Assembly (NCBI GenBank): GCA_009889515.1
Contig: WUQR01000139.1
Coordinates: forward strand, 682,001-746,000
DNA from: Nitrososphaerota archaeon
GTDB taxonomy: Archaea > Thermoproteota > Nitrososphaeria_A > Caldarchaeales > Calditenuaceae
DNA length: 64,000 nt
Direction: 5' to 3'
Shown: one piece after another, positions 53,099-62,483 of the stretch
Layout of the letters: each line of letters starts with the position of its first letter
Position numbering within the stretch: the stretch's first letter is position 1
The notes under the pieces: generated by a model
The model's input: the letters and a program-made list of their open reading frames with translations, nothing else
What the model was told of the DNA's origin: nothing
The model's database searches: none
Translations under genes and position numbers: made by a program

Positions 53099-53108
53099 GC
53101 TATATTTT
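53099..53108 (-). promoter_or_regulatory. TATA box of the DUF4432 gene, at the 3' edge of the aminotransferase gene
   Basis: Reverse strand AAAAATATAG centred 27 bp before the GTG at 53076; it overlaps the stop of the upstream aminotransferase gene. Confidence 0.55.
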
Positions 53109-54311
53109 TTACCCAGCCTGCGATTTTCCCAGGCCTTTGTAAAAAGCGTCTATTGCATCTCCTGTCGAGCATGTTTGATATCCCAGTGATCTTATAGTCT
53201 CAGATAGTGCGGCGAGTGTTGGGGTGAGAAAGCGTGGGCTAGCTGTGTAGCCCATATGGCCCACTCTTATGGCAGTTTCTTCTGTGGCTGCTATCCCTTT
53301 ACTTATCATGATTCTGTGGTCGCGTAGCATCTTACCCACTATTTGGTCAATCTTGCCCCGCAGGTCGGGAGGCAGCTCTATCGCTGTGATGGTGGGCGAG
53401 GCATACTCCTCATTCCTGCTAACCAGCCCCAGCCCCATGGCCTTAACCGCGGCCCTGAAGGCCGCTGCCACCCTTCGATGTCGCTCGTACCTCTTTTCCA
53501 ACCCCTCCTCCAACGCCACCTCCGCCGCCACCTTCAAGGCCAAATAAGCATACGTGTTGATTGTTGTCGGGTAAGGGTGGCCATGATCGGCCCAGTTCTT
53601 CCTATACCATCTCCAAACCCGGAGATTTGTCATCCAAGTTGCAGGATTTACAAGCCCCCTCTCCACCCTCTCCCATACCTCGTTGCTTATCGAGACTGGA
53701 AGGGCTCCCGGAATCCCGCTTAAACACTTGTTTGGATACCCAACGCACACGTCAATACCCCAGCCATCAACATCAAGCTCGGCTCCCCCAAAGGATGAGA
53801 TGGAGTCGACGACGGTGAAAAGACCGCGCTTCTTAGCTATCTCAACATACTGCCGTATCGGGTTGAGTATACCTGTGGCAGACTCGTTCTGCACGACTAT
53901 CAGTGCGACAGCATCGGGGTGTTTGTCCAGACACTCCTTGAGGGCCTCGGTGGAGACTACGTACCCGGGGGGTGAGCTGAGTGTCACAACCTCAGCCGCA
54001 CAGTAACTAGCTATTTCTGCAAACCTATCCCCGAAGAATCCGTTAGTCAGTGCGACCACCTTCTCTCCACGGTTAGCCACGTTAACAATCCCCAGCTCCA
54101 GGCCGAGACACCCCGGTCCAGGCATCACTATAACCTCGTTTTTTGTCCTGAAGATCTTCCGGACAGCCTCCTCGACCCCCCAGTATATCTCACCCCACTC
54201 GGAGCCGTAGTGCGGATAGAACCTGCCCGTCAAGACCTGCCTAACCCTCGGATGCAGCTCAGACGGTCCCGGAATCATCAATACAGGATCGTCAGGCCAG
54301 TTCAGGCTCAT
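53109..54311 (-). CDS. Class V aminotransferase (serine/alanine--glyoxylate aminotransferase-like)
   Basis: A 400-residue PLP enzyme. LMIPGPSELHPRV at the N-terminus, VVDSISSFGGAELDVD for the cofactor aspartate and the lysine motif VGYPNKCLSGIPG mark the AGXT/phosphoserine-type group of fold-type I class V. The ATG at 54311 (MSLNWPDDP) is preferred over the TTG at 54326 because the TATA box at 54334-54343 makes it leaderless. Possible roles are serine-glyoxylate transamination or aspartate-type reactions; sequence alone does not choose. Confidence 0.88.
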   Translation of the reverse strand: MSLNWPDDPVLMIPGPSELHPRVRQVLTGRFYPHYGSEWGEIYWGVEEAVRKIFRTKNEVIVMPGPGCLGLELGIVNVANRGEKVVALTNGFFGDRFAEIASYCAAEVVTLSSPPGYVVSTEALKECLDKHPDAVALIVVQNESATGILNPIRQYVEIAKKRGLFTVVDSISSFGGAELDVDGWGIDVCVGYPNKCLSGIPGALPVSISNEVWERVERGLVNPATWMTNLRVWRWYRKNWADHGHPYPTTINTYAYLALKVAAEVALEEGLEKRYERHRRVAAAFRAAVKAMGLGLVSRNEEYASPTITAIELPPDLRGKIDQIVGKMLRDHRIMISKGIAATEETAIRVGHMGYTASPRFLTPTLAALSETIRSLGYQTCSTGDAIDAFYKGLGKSQAG

Positions 54312-54333
54312 CACCCCTACTATCAAAACATTA

Positions 54334-54343
54334 TCATAAAAAT
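54334..54343 (-). promoter_or_regulatory. TATA box of the aminotransferase gene
   Basis: Reverse strand TTTTTATGAT centred 27 bp before the ATG at 54311. Confidence 0.5.
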
Positions 54344-54353
54344 CTCGCCCTTC

Positions 54354-55319
54354 TCAGGTGAGGTCGCTGAGATCAAGCTCGCCGCGCTTTAGGAGCCCGA
54401 GGAAAAACTCCGCTGTCTTCGCCACTCCTTCTCGGGCAGAAGTCTTCTTGAGGGGGCCTAGGTCTCTCTCTGTCTCAGAGTCGTCTAAGTAGGCGGGTAT
54501 TGGTAGCGGTTTATCCTCAAACGTTATGAGTCCTTTTGCACCAGTGGCCTCCTCTATGAGTTTCACGAGCTCAGCTACGCTGATTACATCCCCTCTCACG
54601 TTATAGACTCGGGCTCCATCCAAGTCCTTAATTGCAGAGACAGCAAACAGGTGCGCAACATCCTCTACATACTGCATATCTATCAAGCCGCCAAACCTTA
54701 TCTTGTAGGGCCTACGGGCTATGGCTGCCTTTATCGCGCGCGAGGCATCGGAGGTCACCCCCACATCACGTCCATAACCGTAGACCACCTGGGGCCTGAG
54801 ACCGACACTAGGGATGCCGGACTCATGCCAGTAGGCGTTTGCGGTCAGCTCATTGCAGACTTTATAGGCGCCGTAATGGGTTGTCGGTTTTAGAGGGGCG
54901 TTTACCGCCACTGGCCCCTCACCATAGAGTTCTGGAGGCCCGAAAACGGCGGCCGAGCTCGCATAGACGACACGCCTAACTTTGTCTCGATTCTTTTTAG
55001 CCGCTTCAAAGACCCTCAAAGTACCTATCACATTCACGAGCGCGCCCTTCACAGGATCCGCCCTGCACTGCGGTATCTGGAAAGCGGCTAGGTGTATTAT
55101 TGCATCGACACCATAGTTCCTAACTATGTTATCTATGAAGCCCTCCTCAACAATATCCCCCCTAACAAATGGAAGCCTATCAGCCCCATCAACAACATAT
55201 CTGAGCCTCGATAAGTCGCCTGAAACATCGGTCAGAACCACCTTCTCCCCCAGCTCTAAAAGCCTCCTCACAGTCCACGCACCGATGAAGCCACATGCAC
55301 CGGTAACAAGTATTGGCAT
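54354..55319 (-). CDS. NAD-dependent nucleotide-sugar epimerase/dehydratase
   Basis: A 321-residue short-chain dehydrogenase of the extended type. The NAD motif GACGFIGAW is near residues 7-15, the catalytic pair is YxxxK in HYGAYKVCNE, and GDIVEEGF precedes the substrate site. It is similar to UDP-glucose 4-epimerase or dTDP-glucose dehydratase; the substrate cannot be set. It starts at ATG 55319, with a TATA-like GTTTAAATCC at 55352-55361. Confidence 0.88.
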   Translation of the reverse strand: MPILVTGACGFIGAWTVRRLLELGEKVVLTDVSGDLSRLRYVVDGADRLPFVRGDIVEEGFIDNIVRNYGVDAIIHLAAFQIPQCRADPVKGALVNVIGTLRVFEAAKKNRDKVRRVVYASSAAVFGPPELYGEGPVAVNAPLKPTTHYGAYKVCNELTANAYWHESGIPSVGLRPQVVYGYGRDVGVTSDASRAIKAAIARRPYKIRFGGLIDMQYVEDVAHLFAVSAIKDLDGARVYNVRGDVISVAELVKLIEEATGAKGLITFEDKPLPIPAYLDDSETERDLGPLKKTSAREGVAKTAEFFLGLLKRGELDLSDLT

Positions 55320-55411
55320 CTAACCCTCAGTGTATCAAGCACATTTGAGAGGATTTAAACAGTAACGCGGGATAAGGGCAGTCCAGAAGTATGGAAAACT
55401 TGTGGAAGTTT

Positions 55412-55485
55412 AGCCCCGGGCGGGGTTTGAACCCGCGACCTGCCGCTTACAAGGCGGCCGCTCTACCGGGCTGAGCTACCGGGGC
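55412..55485 (-). tRNA. tRNA-Thr (TGT)
   Basis: A complete cloverleaf of 74 nt on the reverse strand: acceptor GCCCCGG/CCGGGGC, D-arm GCTC/GAGC, anticodon stem GCCGC/GCGGC with loop CTTGTAA (anticodon TGT at plus positions 55449-55451), T-arm GCGGG/CCCGC with TTCAAAC, discriminator T. No intron, and CCA is not encoded. A TATA-like element lies near 55511-55517. Confidence 0.97.
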
Positions 55486-55562
55486 AGCAACTGTTACCCT
55501 CATACTCCTCTATTTAGCCATCAAATTAAGGGTTACATAGTAAGCCTGGCAATTGCTATGTC

Positions 55563-56141
55563 GTGATAGAAGAGGTTCTGAAGAGCACTATTGTCCTTTT
55601 CGTGGTCGTGGACCCAATCGGGAATATTCCGATACTCGTCAAGCTCACCCATGGTCTCAGCTCCGACGGTCGTAAAAAGGTCTCCAACCTTGCGACCCTT
55701 GTGGGTTCTGCCCTCTTACTCCTCTTCGCATTTGCGGGTCACCAGATTCTTTCACTCTTTAACGTCTCACTTTACAGCTTCAAGATTGCAGGAGGTATCC
55801 TTTTCCTCTTCTTATCTCTTCAAATCCTCGTCTATGGGGGTGAGAAACTTTTGGCAAAGACCGGGGATGTGGGTGTCTTCCCTATAGGCTTTCCACTACT
55901 GGTAGGGCCGGGCGCAATAACCACGACCATGATTACCATAAACACATCCGGCCAGCTCGTGGCAATAGTTTCTGTGCTAATAGTGATGCTATTCAGCTGG
56001 GTCATTCTCAGGAAACTTGAAACTCTTCATCGCCTTTTAGGTGAAGTGGGCGCTGATGTCGTTGCACGCGTAATGGCCATACTCTTGGCTGCCATCGCCA
56101 TCGAGTATATCTTATCAGGCGCTAGGGAGGCTCTCGGATAA
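55563..56141 (+). CDS. MarC family integral membrane protein
   Basis: A 192-residue protein with six predicted helices. The opening IVLFVVVDPIGNIPILVKLT is the MarC signature, and VGPGAITTTMITINTSG is the second conserved loop. Function of the family is unknown. The start is GTG 55563. It lies between the two tRNA genes and is transcribed away from tRNA-Thr. Confidence 0.9.
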   Translation: MIEEVLKSTIVLFVVVDPIGNIPILVKLTHGLSSDGRKKVSNLATLVGSALLLLFAFAGHQILSLFNVSLYSFKIAGGILFLFLSLQILVYGGEKLLAKTGDVGVFPIGFPLLVGPGAITTTMITINTSGQLVAIVSVLIVMLFSWVILRKLETLHRLLGEVGADVVARVMAILLAAIAIEYILSGAREALG

Positions 56142-56197
56142 CTTGTTTCAGAGAGGATTAGGCTTTAATACGGGGACTCCAGGGGATTTAGTGAGAA

Positions 56198-56318
56198 CCC
56201 GGCGTAGCTCAGCCTGGTAGAGCATCCGGCTGTAGAGGCCGGCATCCTGCCGCGCCTTTGCCAGCCTACCGGGCTAACAGAAACCGGAGGGCCGCAGGTT
56301 CAAATCCTGCCGCCGGGA
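56198..56318 (+). tRNA. tRNA-Tyr (GTA), intron-containing
   Basis: Acceptor CCCGGCG (56198-56204) pairs with CGCCGGG (56311-56317); the D-arm is GCTC/GAGC; the anticodon stem TCCGG (56225-56229) pairs with CCGGA (56284-56288). The loop reads C-T-GTA before the intron. T-arm GCAGG/CCTGC with TTCAAAT; discriminator A at 56318. A TATA-like GCTTTAATAC lies about 31 bp upstream. CCA is not encoded. Confidence 0.95.
56236..56282 (+). other. Bulge-helix-bulge intron in tRNA-Tyr, 47 nt, canonical 37/38 position
   Basis: The central helix is CTGT (56230-56233) with ACAG (56277-56280), flanked by the bulges AGA (56234-56236) and AAA (56281-56283). Cutting after the second base of each bulge gives a 47-nt intron and rejoins the anticodon loop. 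The inner helix has an extra A (56276), so the motif is slightly relaxed. Confidence 0.85.
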
Positions 56319-56386
56319 CACGCTCCCCCTCTCACCCGGGACCTCTTTCGGTAAGAGGCTAGGCTATGTGACGTGTAGAGATGGAG

Positions 56387-56397
56387 GTTAAATAATT
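56387..56397 (+). promoter_or_regulatory. TATA box of rps12
   Basis: GGTTAAATAAT lies only 22-23 bp before the ATG at 56414, so a second ATG at 56423 is the better leaderless start by distance. Confidence 0.5.
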
Positions 56398-56413
56398 CAA
56401 CCCTCAATAATCT

Positions 56414-56851
56414 ATGGCAGAAATGGGGAATGGAGAGTTCGCTGCTAGGCAGCTGATTAAGGTTAGGAAGAGGTTTAGGTGGAGTCAGAGGAGGTACAAG
56501 ATTAGGATGCTTAACCTCAAGGAGAAGTTCGACCCCCTTGAGGGCGCTCCTATGGCTAAGGGAATCGTAATAGAGAAGAAGGGAATAGAGTCGCGGCAGC
56601 CTAACAGCGCAGTTAGGAAGTGTGTCCGGGTGCAGCTGACGAAGAATGGTAAGGTTGTGACCGCCTTCCTGCCCGGCGACGGTGCCCTTAATGTAGTTGA
56701 CGAGCATGACGAGGTTATTATCCAGGGGATAGGGGGGACTTTGGGAAAGAGCTACGGCGACTTGCCTGGTGTCAGATATGAGGTCGTTACTGTCAACGGC
56801 GTTCCTCTAAAACTACTTGTTCTGGGTAAGGCTAAGAAGCCGAGGCGCTAG
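56414..56851 (+). CDS. rps12: Ribosomal protein S12
   Basis: A 145-residue decoding-centre protein (142 from the second ATG, 56423). The conserved [25 protein letters not shown] loop and the C-terminal [13 protein letters not shown] are archaeal S12. It is monocistronic here, without S7 or EF-1A. It follows tRNA-Tyr, and its 3' end overlaps a converging gene by 4 bp. Confidence 0.97.
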   Translation: MAEMGNGEFAARQLIKVRKRFRWSQRRYKIRMLNLKEKFDPLEGAPMAKGIVIEKKGIESRQPNSAVRKCVRVQLTKNGKVVTAFLPGDGALNVVDEHDEVIIQGIGGTLGKSYGDLPGVRYEVVTVNGVPLKLLVLGKAKKPRR

Positions 56852-59442
56852 AACCTCCTATAAGCCTGTATCGCAGACGTAGTGATCAGTATAGCAGATG
56901 CTAGGAGGAGGGTATAGAAGCTTATGGGGACCCTAACCTGTATTCTCTGCGAGCCCAGCTCTCCAGAGGCTTCAAAACCCATCCATCTAGCCTCCACCCT
57001 GCTAACCGATGGGCTGACAGCGTCCAGCCTAGCTAGCCCAGAAGAATCTGAAATGGCGCGGGATTCTATAATGGTGTCGGGGCGAAGGGCTTGGACCTCG
57101 TAGAAGGGTGCGGGCATGCCGAGCATGTCTAAAACCTCAACGTTCAAGCTCCTCACGGCGAGCCTAACCGGGTAGATGCCCGCCCCGTTTACATATACTT
57201 CTGAGGCATTCTTAACATCAAGGCCCTTCCAATACACCCCCCGAATTGCTAGGCTGCCCTCAGGCAGCCATATCGACTCGCCGCTCCACACCCTGTAGGG
57301 CCTGCCCGACCCTTCCTGAAACAGTAGCTCAACATCGAGAGGAGGTACGGTGTTGAAAATGACGCGATATACGCGCCTATACTCGGGTCTGAGTTCAATG
57401 CTTCCATTAACTATGAATGAGATGGTCCTCTCTCTGGACTCGAGGCTGCCGGTCCATTTAACGAACTCGAGCGCCTCATCGGGGCTGACGGGTATTATGG
57501 AGGGGGTATCCAGCTGGATAACCTGGTTTATGGGGGCCCAGATTACTTTATCCACCCCTCCCACCGGATTCTTGACAGTTATTCTCGCCTCTTCTCTCCA
57601 ATACATCACTACGACCCTGGGCCCCTTGACCACAAACCTCAGAGTTCTCTCAGCACCTTCGGAGGTGCCAATGAATACTGCCCTCAATCCTTCATCCAGC
57701 TCCACAGAGTTGGGGGCCTCAAACTCTAAGACCTCCCCACGCCTATACCACTTTGTCGGCGTATCAACCTTCCAAGCGGAGACAAATTCCACGAGATAAT
57801 ACCTCTCGTAGAAAGGGGCTAAAACTCTAGGACCGGTAATAGTCAGACTCTGCGTGGGCTCTGGGGCCAGACCTGGATTTAGCCACCCCTCGAAGACAGC
57901 CTTTGATCCATTATCCCAGAATATCTCTCTAGGCACGGCGACTGTTATCTTGGATGCGTTGTCCGCCCACACGTGTTCCTGTATCTCTCCCCCAGGACTA
58001 CTGACAGTCACGAGAAACTGCTGTTTCCATACTGCTGAGAGGTGTACTGGTTCGGTTAGGTTGATGAGGAGGTGGGGGGTTAGGGCGGGGTGGGAGCCGT
58101 TGAACCCACTGAGCACCATCCTCGCATCCTCTGAGAGGTATACGACACTGGGGTTGATGGTTATGTTGAGGAGCGACCCCTCAGGCCACCAGCCTGAGAC
58201 TGAGGGCTCCCCGTAGTCCGATACAACATCTACGAGGAACTCCCTTCTATAAACCGCATAAAGGCGGATAGGCGACTCTACGACAAGCTCAAGCCTTACG
58301 CTGGTGCTGTTTATCGCGCCCCTCCAACCGACAAAGACCAGCCTCTCATCGGTAGATAGATATATCACCTCCGTTGCGTTAACTAACACCCTACCACCCC
58401 TTCTAATCCAGCCGTCGAGAATAGTGCTGTTGAGATATTCAACAACCACCCTGTACTCGACGTCGTACACCGCGATAAAGTCTGTGTGGCCTGTCGGCTT
58501 GAGTGTTAGCGAAGTGCTTGTAGAGAGTGTTTGTCCCGACCCTCTCGTCCTCCAACCGGTGAAGACGTATCTCTCCCAAGCGTCCTCTGCGTATTGAATC
58601 ATGGTGTTGACGTTTATGGTGAAGCTCTGGCCTGCGGGTACGAATATTGTCCTGTAGAGGAGCTCGTTGTCTCCGAGCAGAAGGTATATCCTTACCCTGA
58701 ATTTGACGGGTTCTCCGTTAGCGTCTAGTAGCTGAATATACTCTATGCCCTCTGGAAGGGATACACTATCTGGGGGACTTTTGAAAATTCCCCGCTCGAG
58801 CCATCTGTAAATCACCGCTAAGGCATAGAGGTTTAGGGTTGAGGGTCTGGAGCCGGGGACTAGGTAATCATACATCAAGTCCGCCGAGTTGTTAGTGTGC
58901 CCTAACCCTAGTGCATGACCGAACTCATGCATTCCAACTACCAACGCATACTCTTCCCGACCTCTGATACATTCCAGCGATAGCTGGATCGATGCTTGTC
59001 TAATCTCCCCATCAACTACGCTGACATATGTAATCCCACATACCCGCTCTCCCAAGCTTTCCACGTATTCTATAACGATGTCTCCCGATGTGCCATTTAC
59101 GCCTCGAACCAGCTTCACAAACTCAAGCCTATTCAAAAATTCATAGCCGTGAAGTGCTGTAAAAGTCTCTTTGGCTCTCTTCCACCAGTCGACAGACCTG
59201 CCTACCCAACTCGTCAAACGTTCGTCCACACTAGGGACAATGAGGACTGTTAGGGTGGATTTACCCCACCCCCCAATTATCTCGATGCTTTCCTCAGCGG
59301 ATAACTCGATTCTTTGCTGTGAGCTGTAACCTACCCCGTCGTACTGGAGCCGATGCGCCTCTATGTTGGGAAGAGGCAGCCCAGCCCATATTATGGTGCA
59401 TAGAAAAAGGACCAGCAGGGTGCCGGCGGCCCAGTATCCCAT
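56848..59442 (-). CDS. Large secreted metzincin-type zinc peptidase with tandem beta repeats and C-terminal anchor
   Basis: An 864-residue protein. An N-terminal signal helix (about 4-22) is followed by a metzincin core at about 60-200 with the zinc motif [11 protein letters not shown] (H172, H176, H182) and a Met-turn M190, matching matrixin-type peptidases. From about 240 to 760 there are about six repeats of 65-75 residues with a shared YxVxVxxxxG ... IxxxxxVFxGW pattern and many N-glycosylation-type sites. A Fn3/CarboxypepD-like segment and a C-terminal helix ([19 protein letters not shown]) with basic end anchor it. Probably cell-surface; substrate unknown. Confidence 0.8.
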   Translation of the reverse strand: MGYWAAGTLLVLFLCTIIWAGLPLPNIEAHRLQYDGVGYSSQQRIELSAEESIEIIGGWGKSTLTVLIVPSVDERLTSWVGRSVDWWKRAKETFTALHGYEFLNRLEFVKLVRGVNGTSGDIVIEYVESLGERVCGITYVSVVDGEIRQASIQLSLECIRGREEYALVVGMHEFGHALGLGHTNNSADLMYDYLVPGSRPSTLNLYALAVIYRWLERGIFKSPPDSVSLPEGIEYIQLLDANGEPVKFRVRIYLLLGDNELLYRTIFVPAGQSFTINVNTMIQYAEDAWERYVFTGWRTRGSGQTLSTSTSLTLKPTGHTDFIAVYDVEYRVVVEYLNSTILDGWIRRGGRVLVNATEVIYLSTDERLVFVGWRGAINSTSVRLELVVESPIRLYAVYRREFLVDVVSDYGEPSVSGWWPEGSLLNITINPSVVYLSEDARMVLSGFNGSHPALTPHLLINLTEPVHLSAVWKQQFLVTVSSPGGEIQEHVWADNASKITVAVPREIFWDNGSKAVFEGWLNPGLAPEPTQSLTITGPRVLAPFYERYYLVEFVSAWKVDTPTKWYRRGEVLEFEAPNSVELDEGLRAVFIGTSEGAERTLRFVVKGPRVVVMYWREEARITVKNPVGGVDKVIWAPINQVIQLDTPSIIPVSPDEALEFVKWTGSLESRERTISFIVNGSIELRPEYRRVYRVIFNTVPPLDVELLFQEGSGRPYRVWSGESIWLPEGSLAIRGVYWKGLDVKNASEVYVNGAGIYPVRLAVRSLNVEVLDMLGMPAPFYEVQALRPDTIIESRAISDSSGLARLDAVSPSVSRVEARWMGFEASGELGSQRIQVRVPISFYTLLLASAILITTSAIQAYRRF

Positions 59443-59547
59443 GCGTCTGCTTTAGGCCACTATGCATCGCCGTATATATCAGTTGGCAAAAAGTCCAGAT
59501 AAGAGACTACAAGCTAACCCCAGATACTCCGAGCGTATAAAGAATCC

Positions 59548-60072
59548 TTAGTCTATCTGAGTTCCAAACTCGTTTCTAACGAACTCTATACCTTCCTCCC
59601 GTGTAAGCCTGTGAGATTTGCCAATCCGCGACCGTTTAATCCGTCGCGTTGAAACCCTCAGCCCAGGCCTAGCCAGATGCACTATAACATCCATCCCGAT
59701 TATCCCCAGTTCGGGATCGTACCTCGTACCTGGAAACTCGAGGTGCTCTTTTATGCCAAAAGCAAAGTTTCCGTATTCATCGAAATTGTCGCGGGATAGT
59801 CTATTACCTACTGCCGCGAGGGCCTTTCTGAGAAACTCTACTGCCCTCACACCCCGCAGCGTAACTACCGCGGCAATCGGCTCTCCCTTCCTAATACCAA
59901 ATCCGCGGATTGTCTTCTTCGCCTTTCTGACTGAAGGCTTCTGGCCGGTCAACATCTCGAGTATCTTTACCGCACGCTCTAGCTTTACTCCACCCTCTCC
60001 TATGGAAGAGTTGACAACCACCTTGCTGACCCTGATTCTACGCATTGGGTTCTCTAGAATAGCGCTATCCAT
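59548..60072 (-). CDS. rpl5: Ribosomal protein L5
   Basis: A 174-residue protein that contacts 5S rRNA and the P-site tRNA. The conserved MRRIRVSKVVVNSSIGEGG start and the basic RIKRSRIGKSHRLTREEGIEFV region are archaeal L5. The ATG at 60072 overlaps the S4e gene by 19 bp; an ATG at 60045 is an alternative. It is the last gene of the ribosomal operon, although S14 usually follows. Confidence 0.96.
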   Translation of the reverse strand: MDSAILENPMRRIRVSKVVVNSSIGEGGVKLERAVKILEMLTGQKPSVRKAKKTIRGFGIRKGEPIAAVVTLRGVRAVEFLRKALAAVGNRLSRDNFDEYGNFAFGIKEHLEFPGTRYDPELGIIGMDVIVHLARPGLRVSTRRIKRSRIGKSHRLTREEGIEFVRNEFGTQID

Positions 60073-60770
60073 GGCTTATCCTCACCAACAGGCATGAAGT
60101 AGTCGAGTATAGTGGTTATCCTGCCCATGCTAGACTCTATGACCGCGTGCCTCTTAGCGGGATATCTTCTCTCAGCATCCATTGAGATAAGCCTCCCGTG
60201 AAGCCCCATCCTAGAACCCGAGGTAATCAGGCAGTATGCACCCTCAACCCTCTTGATAACTCCCTTCACAGCCTGACTCGGCAACTCTATCACAAATGTA
60301 TCACCAGTCTTTATCGAGCTGACCTCTGGGCTGTTGGGCGGGAACTGAAGATTCCTACCATCGTGGAGAGTAAACTGGATATAGCCACCGTTTACATGCT
60401 GTTTACGCTTCACCTGGCAAGGCTTAATCGTCGCCTCATCCTCACCTATCTCCAAGAGTTCGAGCCCCCGTTTAAATCGGGGTAGGACACGAAATGTCTT
60501 CCCAAGTGAAGGAATTGATATTACGTCCATAAGGCCTACTCCAAACCTCGGCTCAGTTATAACCTCCCCATCAACTAGGACCTTGCCTAAGTGGACAATT
60601 TTCTTCGCCTCAGCATAAGTTGCCGCAACCCCCAGATAATCCCTAACTATAACCGCGAGCGGGATGGACGCCTCTAACGGATGCCTGCCAGGCTTTGGTC
60701 TCGGCGCAAACTTGTATCCCTTCCTAGGAATTTTGTAAACACTTGGTGCGGCAAGTCTCTTCAGATGCAT
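60054..60770 (-). CDS. rps4e: Ribosomal protein S4e
   Basis: A 238-residue archaeal/eukaryotic ribosomal protein. It opens HLKRLAAPSVYKIPRKGYKFAPRPKPGRH in parts; an S4-like RNA-binding segment (AKKIVHLGKVLVDGEVI) and a KOW region follow. Marker of archaea as against bacteria. Confidence 0.96.
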   Translation of the reverse strand: MHLKRLAAPSVYKIPRKGYKFAPRPKPGRHPLEASIPLAVIVRDYLGVAATYAEAKKIVHLGKVLVDGEVITEPRFGVGLMDVISIPSLGKTFRVLPRFKRGLELLEIGEDEATIKPCQVKRKQHVNGGYIQFTLHDGRNLQFPPNSPEVSSIKTGDTFVIELPSQAVKGVIKRVEGAYCLITSGSRMGLHGRLISMDAERRYPAKRHAVIESSMGRITTILDYFMPVGEDKPWIALF

Positions 60771-60776
60771 GCCCCC

Positions 60777-61145
60777 CTACCCCTCACCCAACTTCTCCTT
60801 CCTAAGCTTATCGTCGAGATTCAACGCTATAATCATTAGATTTGATGCGTGGACAGGTATGTCGACAACCCTTCCATCGGCGCGCTTCCTCGTAAGCCCC
60901 TCAATATACACCACTTGCCTCTCTCTGTTGACTCTTTTAACCTTTCCCTGAACACCACTATACTCACCACGCATCACTTTCACCGTATCCCCCACCCTGA
61001 GTGGGAGAGACCGCCTCCCATACTTTTCCCTCAATTCCTTAGAGAGGTGAGCTGACATTAGCTTGGGGAGGATATGCTTGGGTGCATTATGTAGCATGAG
61101 CCTTTGCTTGGAAGGATCTTTTGGTTGGGATACCTGCTTCATCAT
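60777..61145 (-). CDS. rpl24: Ribosomal protein L24
   Basis: A 122-residue KOW-domain protein (PLRVGDTVKVMRGEYSGVQGKVKRV) that starts rRNA folding of the large subunit. An N-terminal helical extension is typical of archaeal L24. It is 6 bp from the S4e gene. Confidence 0.96.
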   Translation of the reverse strand: MMKQVSQPKDPSKQRLMLHNAPKHILPKLMSAHLSKELREKYGRRSLPLRVGDTVKVMRGEYSGVQGKVKRVNRERQVVYIEGLTRKRADGRVVDIPVHASNLMIIALNLDDKLRKEKLGEG

Positions 61146-61152
61146 CTCACCA

Positions 61153-61587
61153 TCACACTATTATCGATGCAATATTTGCGATCTTTGACCATCTCTCAGC
61201 CGCCTCGCGGGCAACCGGCCCCTTAATCTCAGACCCCTTCACATCTCCCTCAGGCGTTACAAGGACAGCTGCAGTGTCCTCGAACGCTATCCAAGTCCCG
61301 TCTGGACGCCTGTAGGGCTTTTTCTGCCTAATGATGACGGCGTGCATCACCTTCTTCCTCAAGTCGATAGGCCCTTTCTTCACAGTTACTGCCACTAGGT
61401 CGCCTACCCCCGCGGCTGGCTGTCTTCGCAGCCTCTGTTTAAGCCCAATCACCTGAATTACCTTGAGAACCTGCGCCCCCGTGTTATCCGCACACAGCAC
61501 GTAAGCTCCCTTATTGATGGTCCTAGGTATGTTTGGTCTCCGAAGCAGAACACCTACCTCAGCAACAGCCCTAGACCGCTTAGACAC
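61153..61587 (-). CDS. rpl14: Ribosomal protein L14
   Basis: A 144-residue protein with the signature GAYVLCADNTGAQVLKVIQV and VTVKKGPIDLRKKVMHAVIIRQKKPYRR in parts. Overlaps the S17 gene by 8 bp. Confidence 0.97.
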   Translation of the reverse strand: MSKRSRAVAEVGVLLRRPNIPRTINKGAYVLCADNTGAQVLKVIQVIGLKQRLRRQPAAGVGDLVAVTVKKGPIDLRKKVMHAVIIRQKKPYRRPDGTWIAFEDTAAVLVTPEGDVKGSEIKGPVAREAAERWSKIANIASIIV

Positions 61588-61933
61588 TTACCCCACCCCT
61601 CCCCAAGTTTTCAATAACAACAAAACTGATGGTCTTCGAGATAGGCCTAGTCTCCGCAATCCTCACAATATCGCCTACCTCTACATTAATGCAGGGTGGT
61701 AAGTGTGCCGAGATCCTTGACCGCCTCCTCATGTATCGCTTATACTTCTTGACGTAAATAGTTATGATCCTCTCCACGACTATAGCCTTGTGCATTAGCT
61801 TTTTATGAACCCTCCCGGTGAGAATTATGCCCCGTACCCTCAGTGAGCCGTGAAATGGGCAGTTCTCGTCATCACACTCTCCCTGTGGGGGCTTAACTTC
61901 GATGCCTATGTTCGCAACCTGTCTCCCCGACAT
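61580..61933 (-). CDS. rps17: Ribosomal protein S17
   Basis: A 117-residue OB-fold protein. GIILTGRVHKKLMHKAIVV is the conserved core; the N-terminal CDDENCPFHG with two cysteines is an archaeal form. The start overlaps no neighbour; 75 bp separate it from the upstream RNase P gene and hold nothing recognisable. Confidence 0.95.
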   Translation of the reverse strand: MSGRQVANIGIEVKPPQGECDDENCPFHGSLRVRGIILTGRVHKKLMHKAIVVERIITIYVKKYKRYMRRRSRISAHLPPCINVEVGDIVRIAETRPISKTISFVVIENLGRGGVSV

Positions 61934-62008
61934 TTCTGCTCAGCCAGCCTTTTACAAATCAGAACAATATCCGTTTTAATAAGGATAAACGCTCGGACTC
62001 TACCCCCG

Positions 62009-62284
62009 TTAGGAGCGTTTAAGCCAGTTATGCCTAATCCGTTTAAGATTCTGTGCAGGTCTTCCCACCAGATCCTCCCCATTAGCGATAAACTTCACAC
62101 CCCCAACCACGACCTCGAAAAGATGCTCCCTCTTAGGGATCCGCTTCAGGCCCTTCCAAGTTTGTAATAAAACAGTGTTAGCGGTCTCCCCTACTATAAG
62201 GCCCTCGAAACGACTACTGCCAGACTTTTTAATCACTGTGCAGTGGTATCCGATAAGCGAAACTATTCTTTTACTTCTTTTCAA
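62009..62284 (-). CDS. rnp1: RNase P protein component 1 (Rpp29/Pop4)
   Basis: A 91-residue Sm-like barrel: LIGYHCTVIKKSGSSRFEGLIVGETANTVLLQ matches Rpp29. The C-terminus is basic (NLKRIRHNWLKRS). It is part of the usual L29-rnp1-S17 order. The start is TTG 62284, overlapping L29 by 14 bp. Confidence 0.9.
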   Translation of the reverse strand: MKRSKRIVSLIGYHCTVIKKSGSSRFEGLIVGETANTVLLQTWKGLKRIPKREHLFEVVVGGVKFIANGEDLVGRPAQNLKRIRHNWLKRS

Positions 62285-62483
62285 GCTGTTTTTCCTTGAG
62301 TATTGTCAGTATCCTCGCTATTCTCCTCTTGAGATTTCGGATGTTTGAAGTGTTTTCTCCTTGTCCCGCCATAGATAGCTTGACTTTGAGGTTACGGAGT
62401 TCTGTACGCGCAGCCTCAAGCTCCTCCCTCAGCTCATCAACACTCTTCTCCCTCAGCTCCCTAACCTCCCTCACCATACTCAC
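62271..62483 (-). CDS. rpl29: Ribosomal protein L29
   Basis: A 70-residue two-helix protein (REKSVDELREELEAARTELRNLKVK ... RNLKRRIARILTIL). Overlaps S3 by 4 bp and rnp1 by 14 bp. Confidence 0.94.
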   Translation of the reverse strand: MSMVREVRELREKSVDELREELEAARTELRNLKVKLSMAGQGENTSNIRNLKRRIARILTILKEKQLEKK

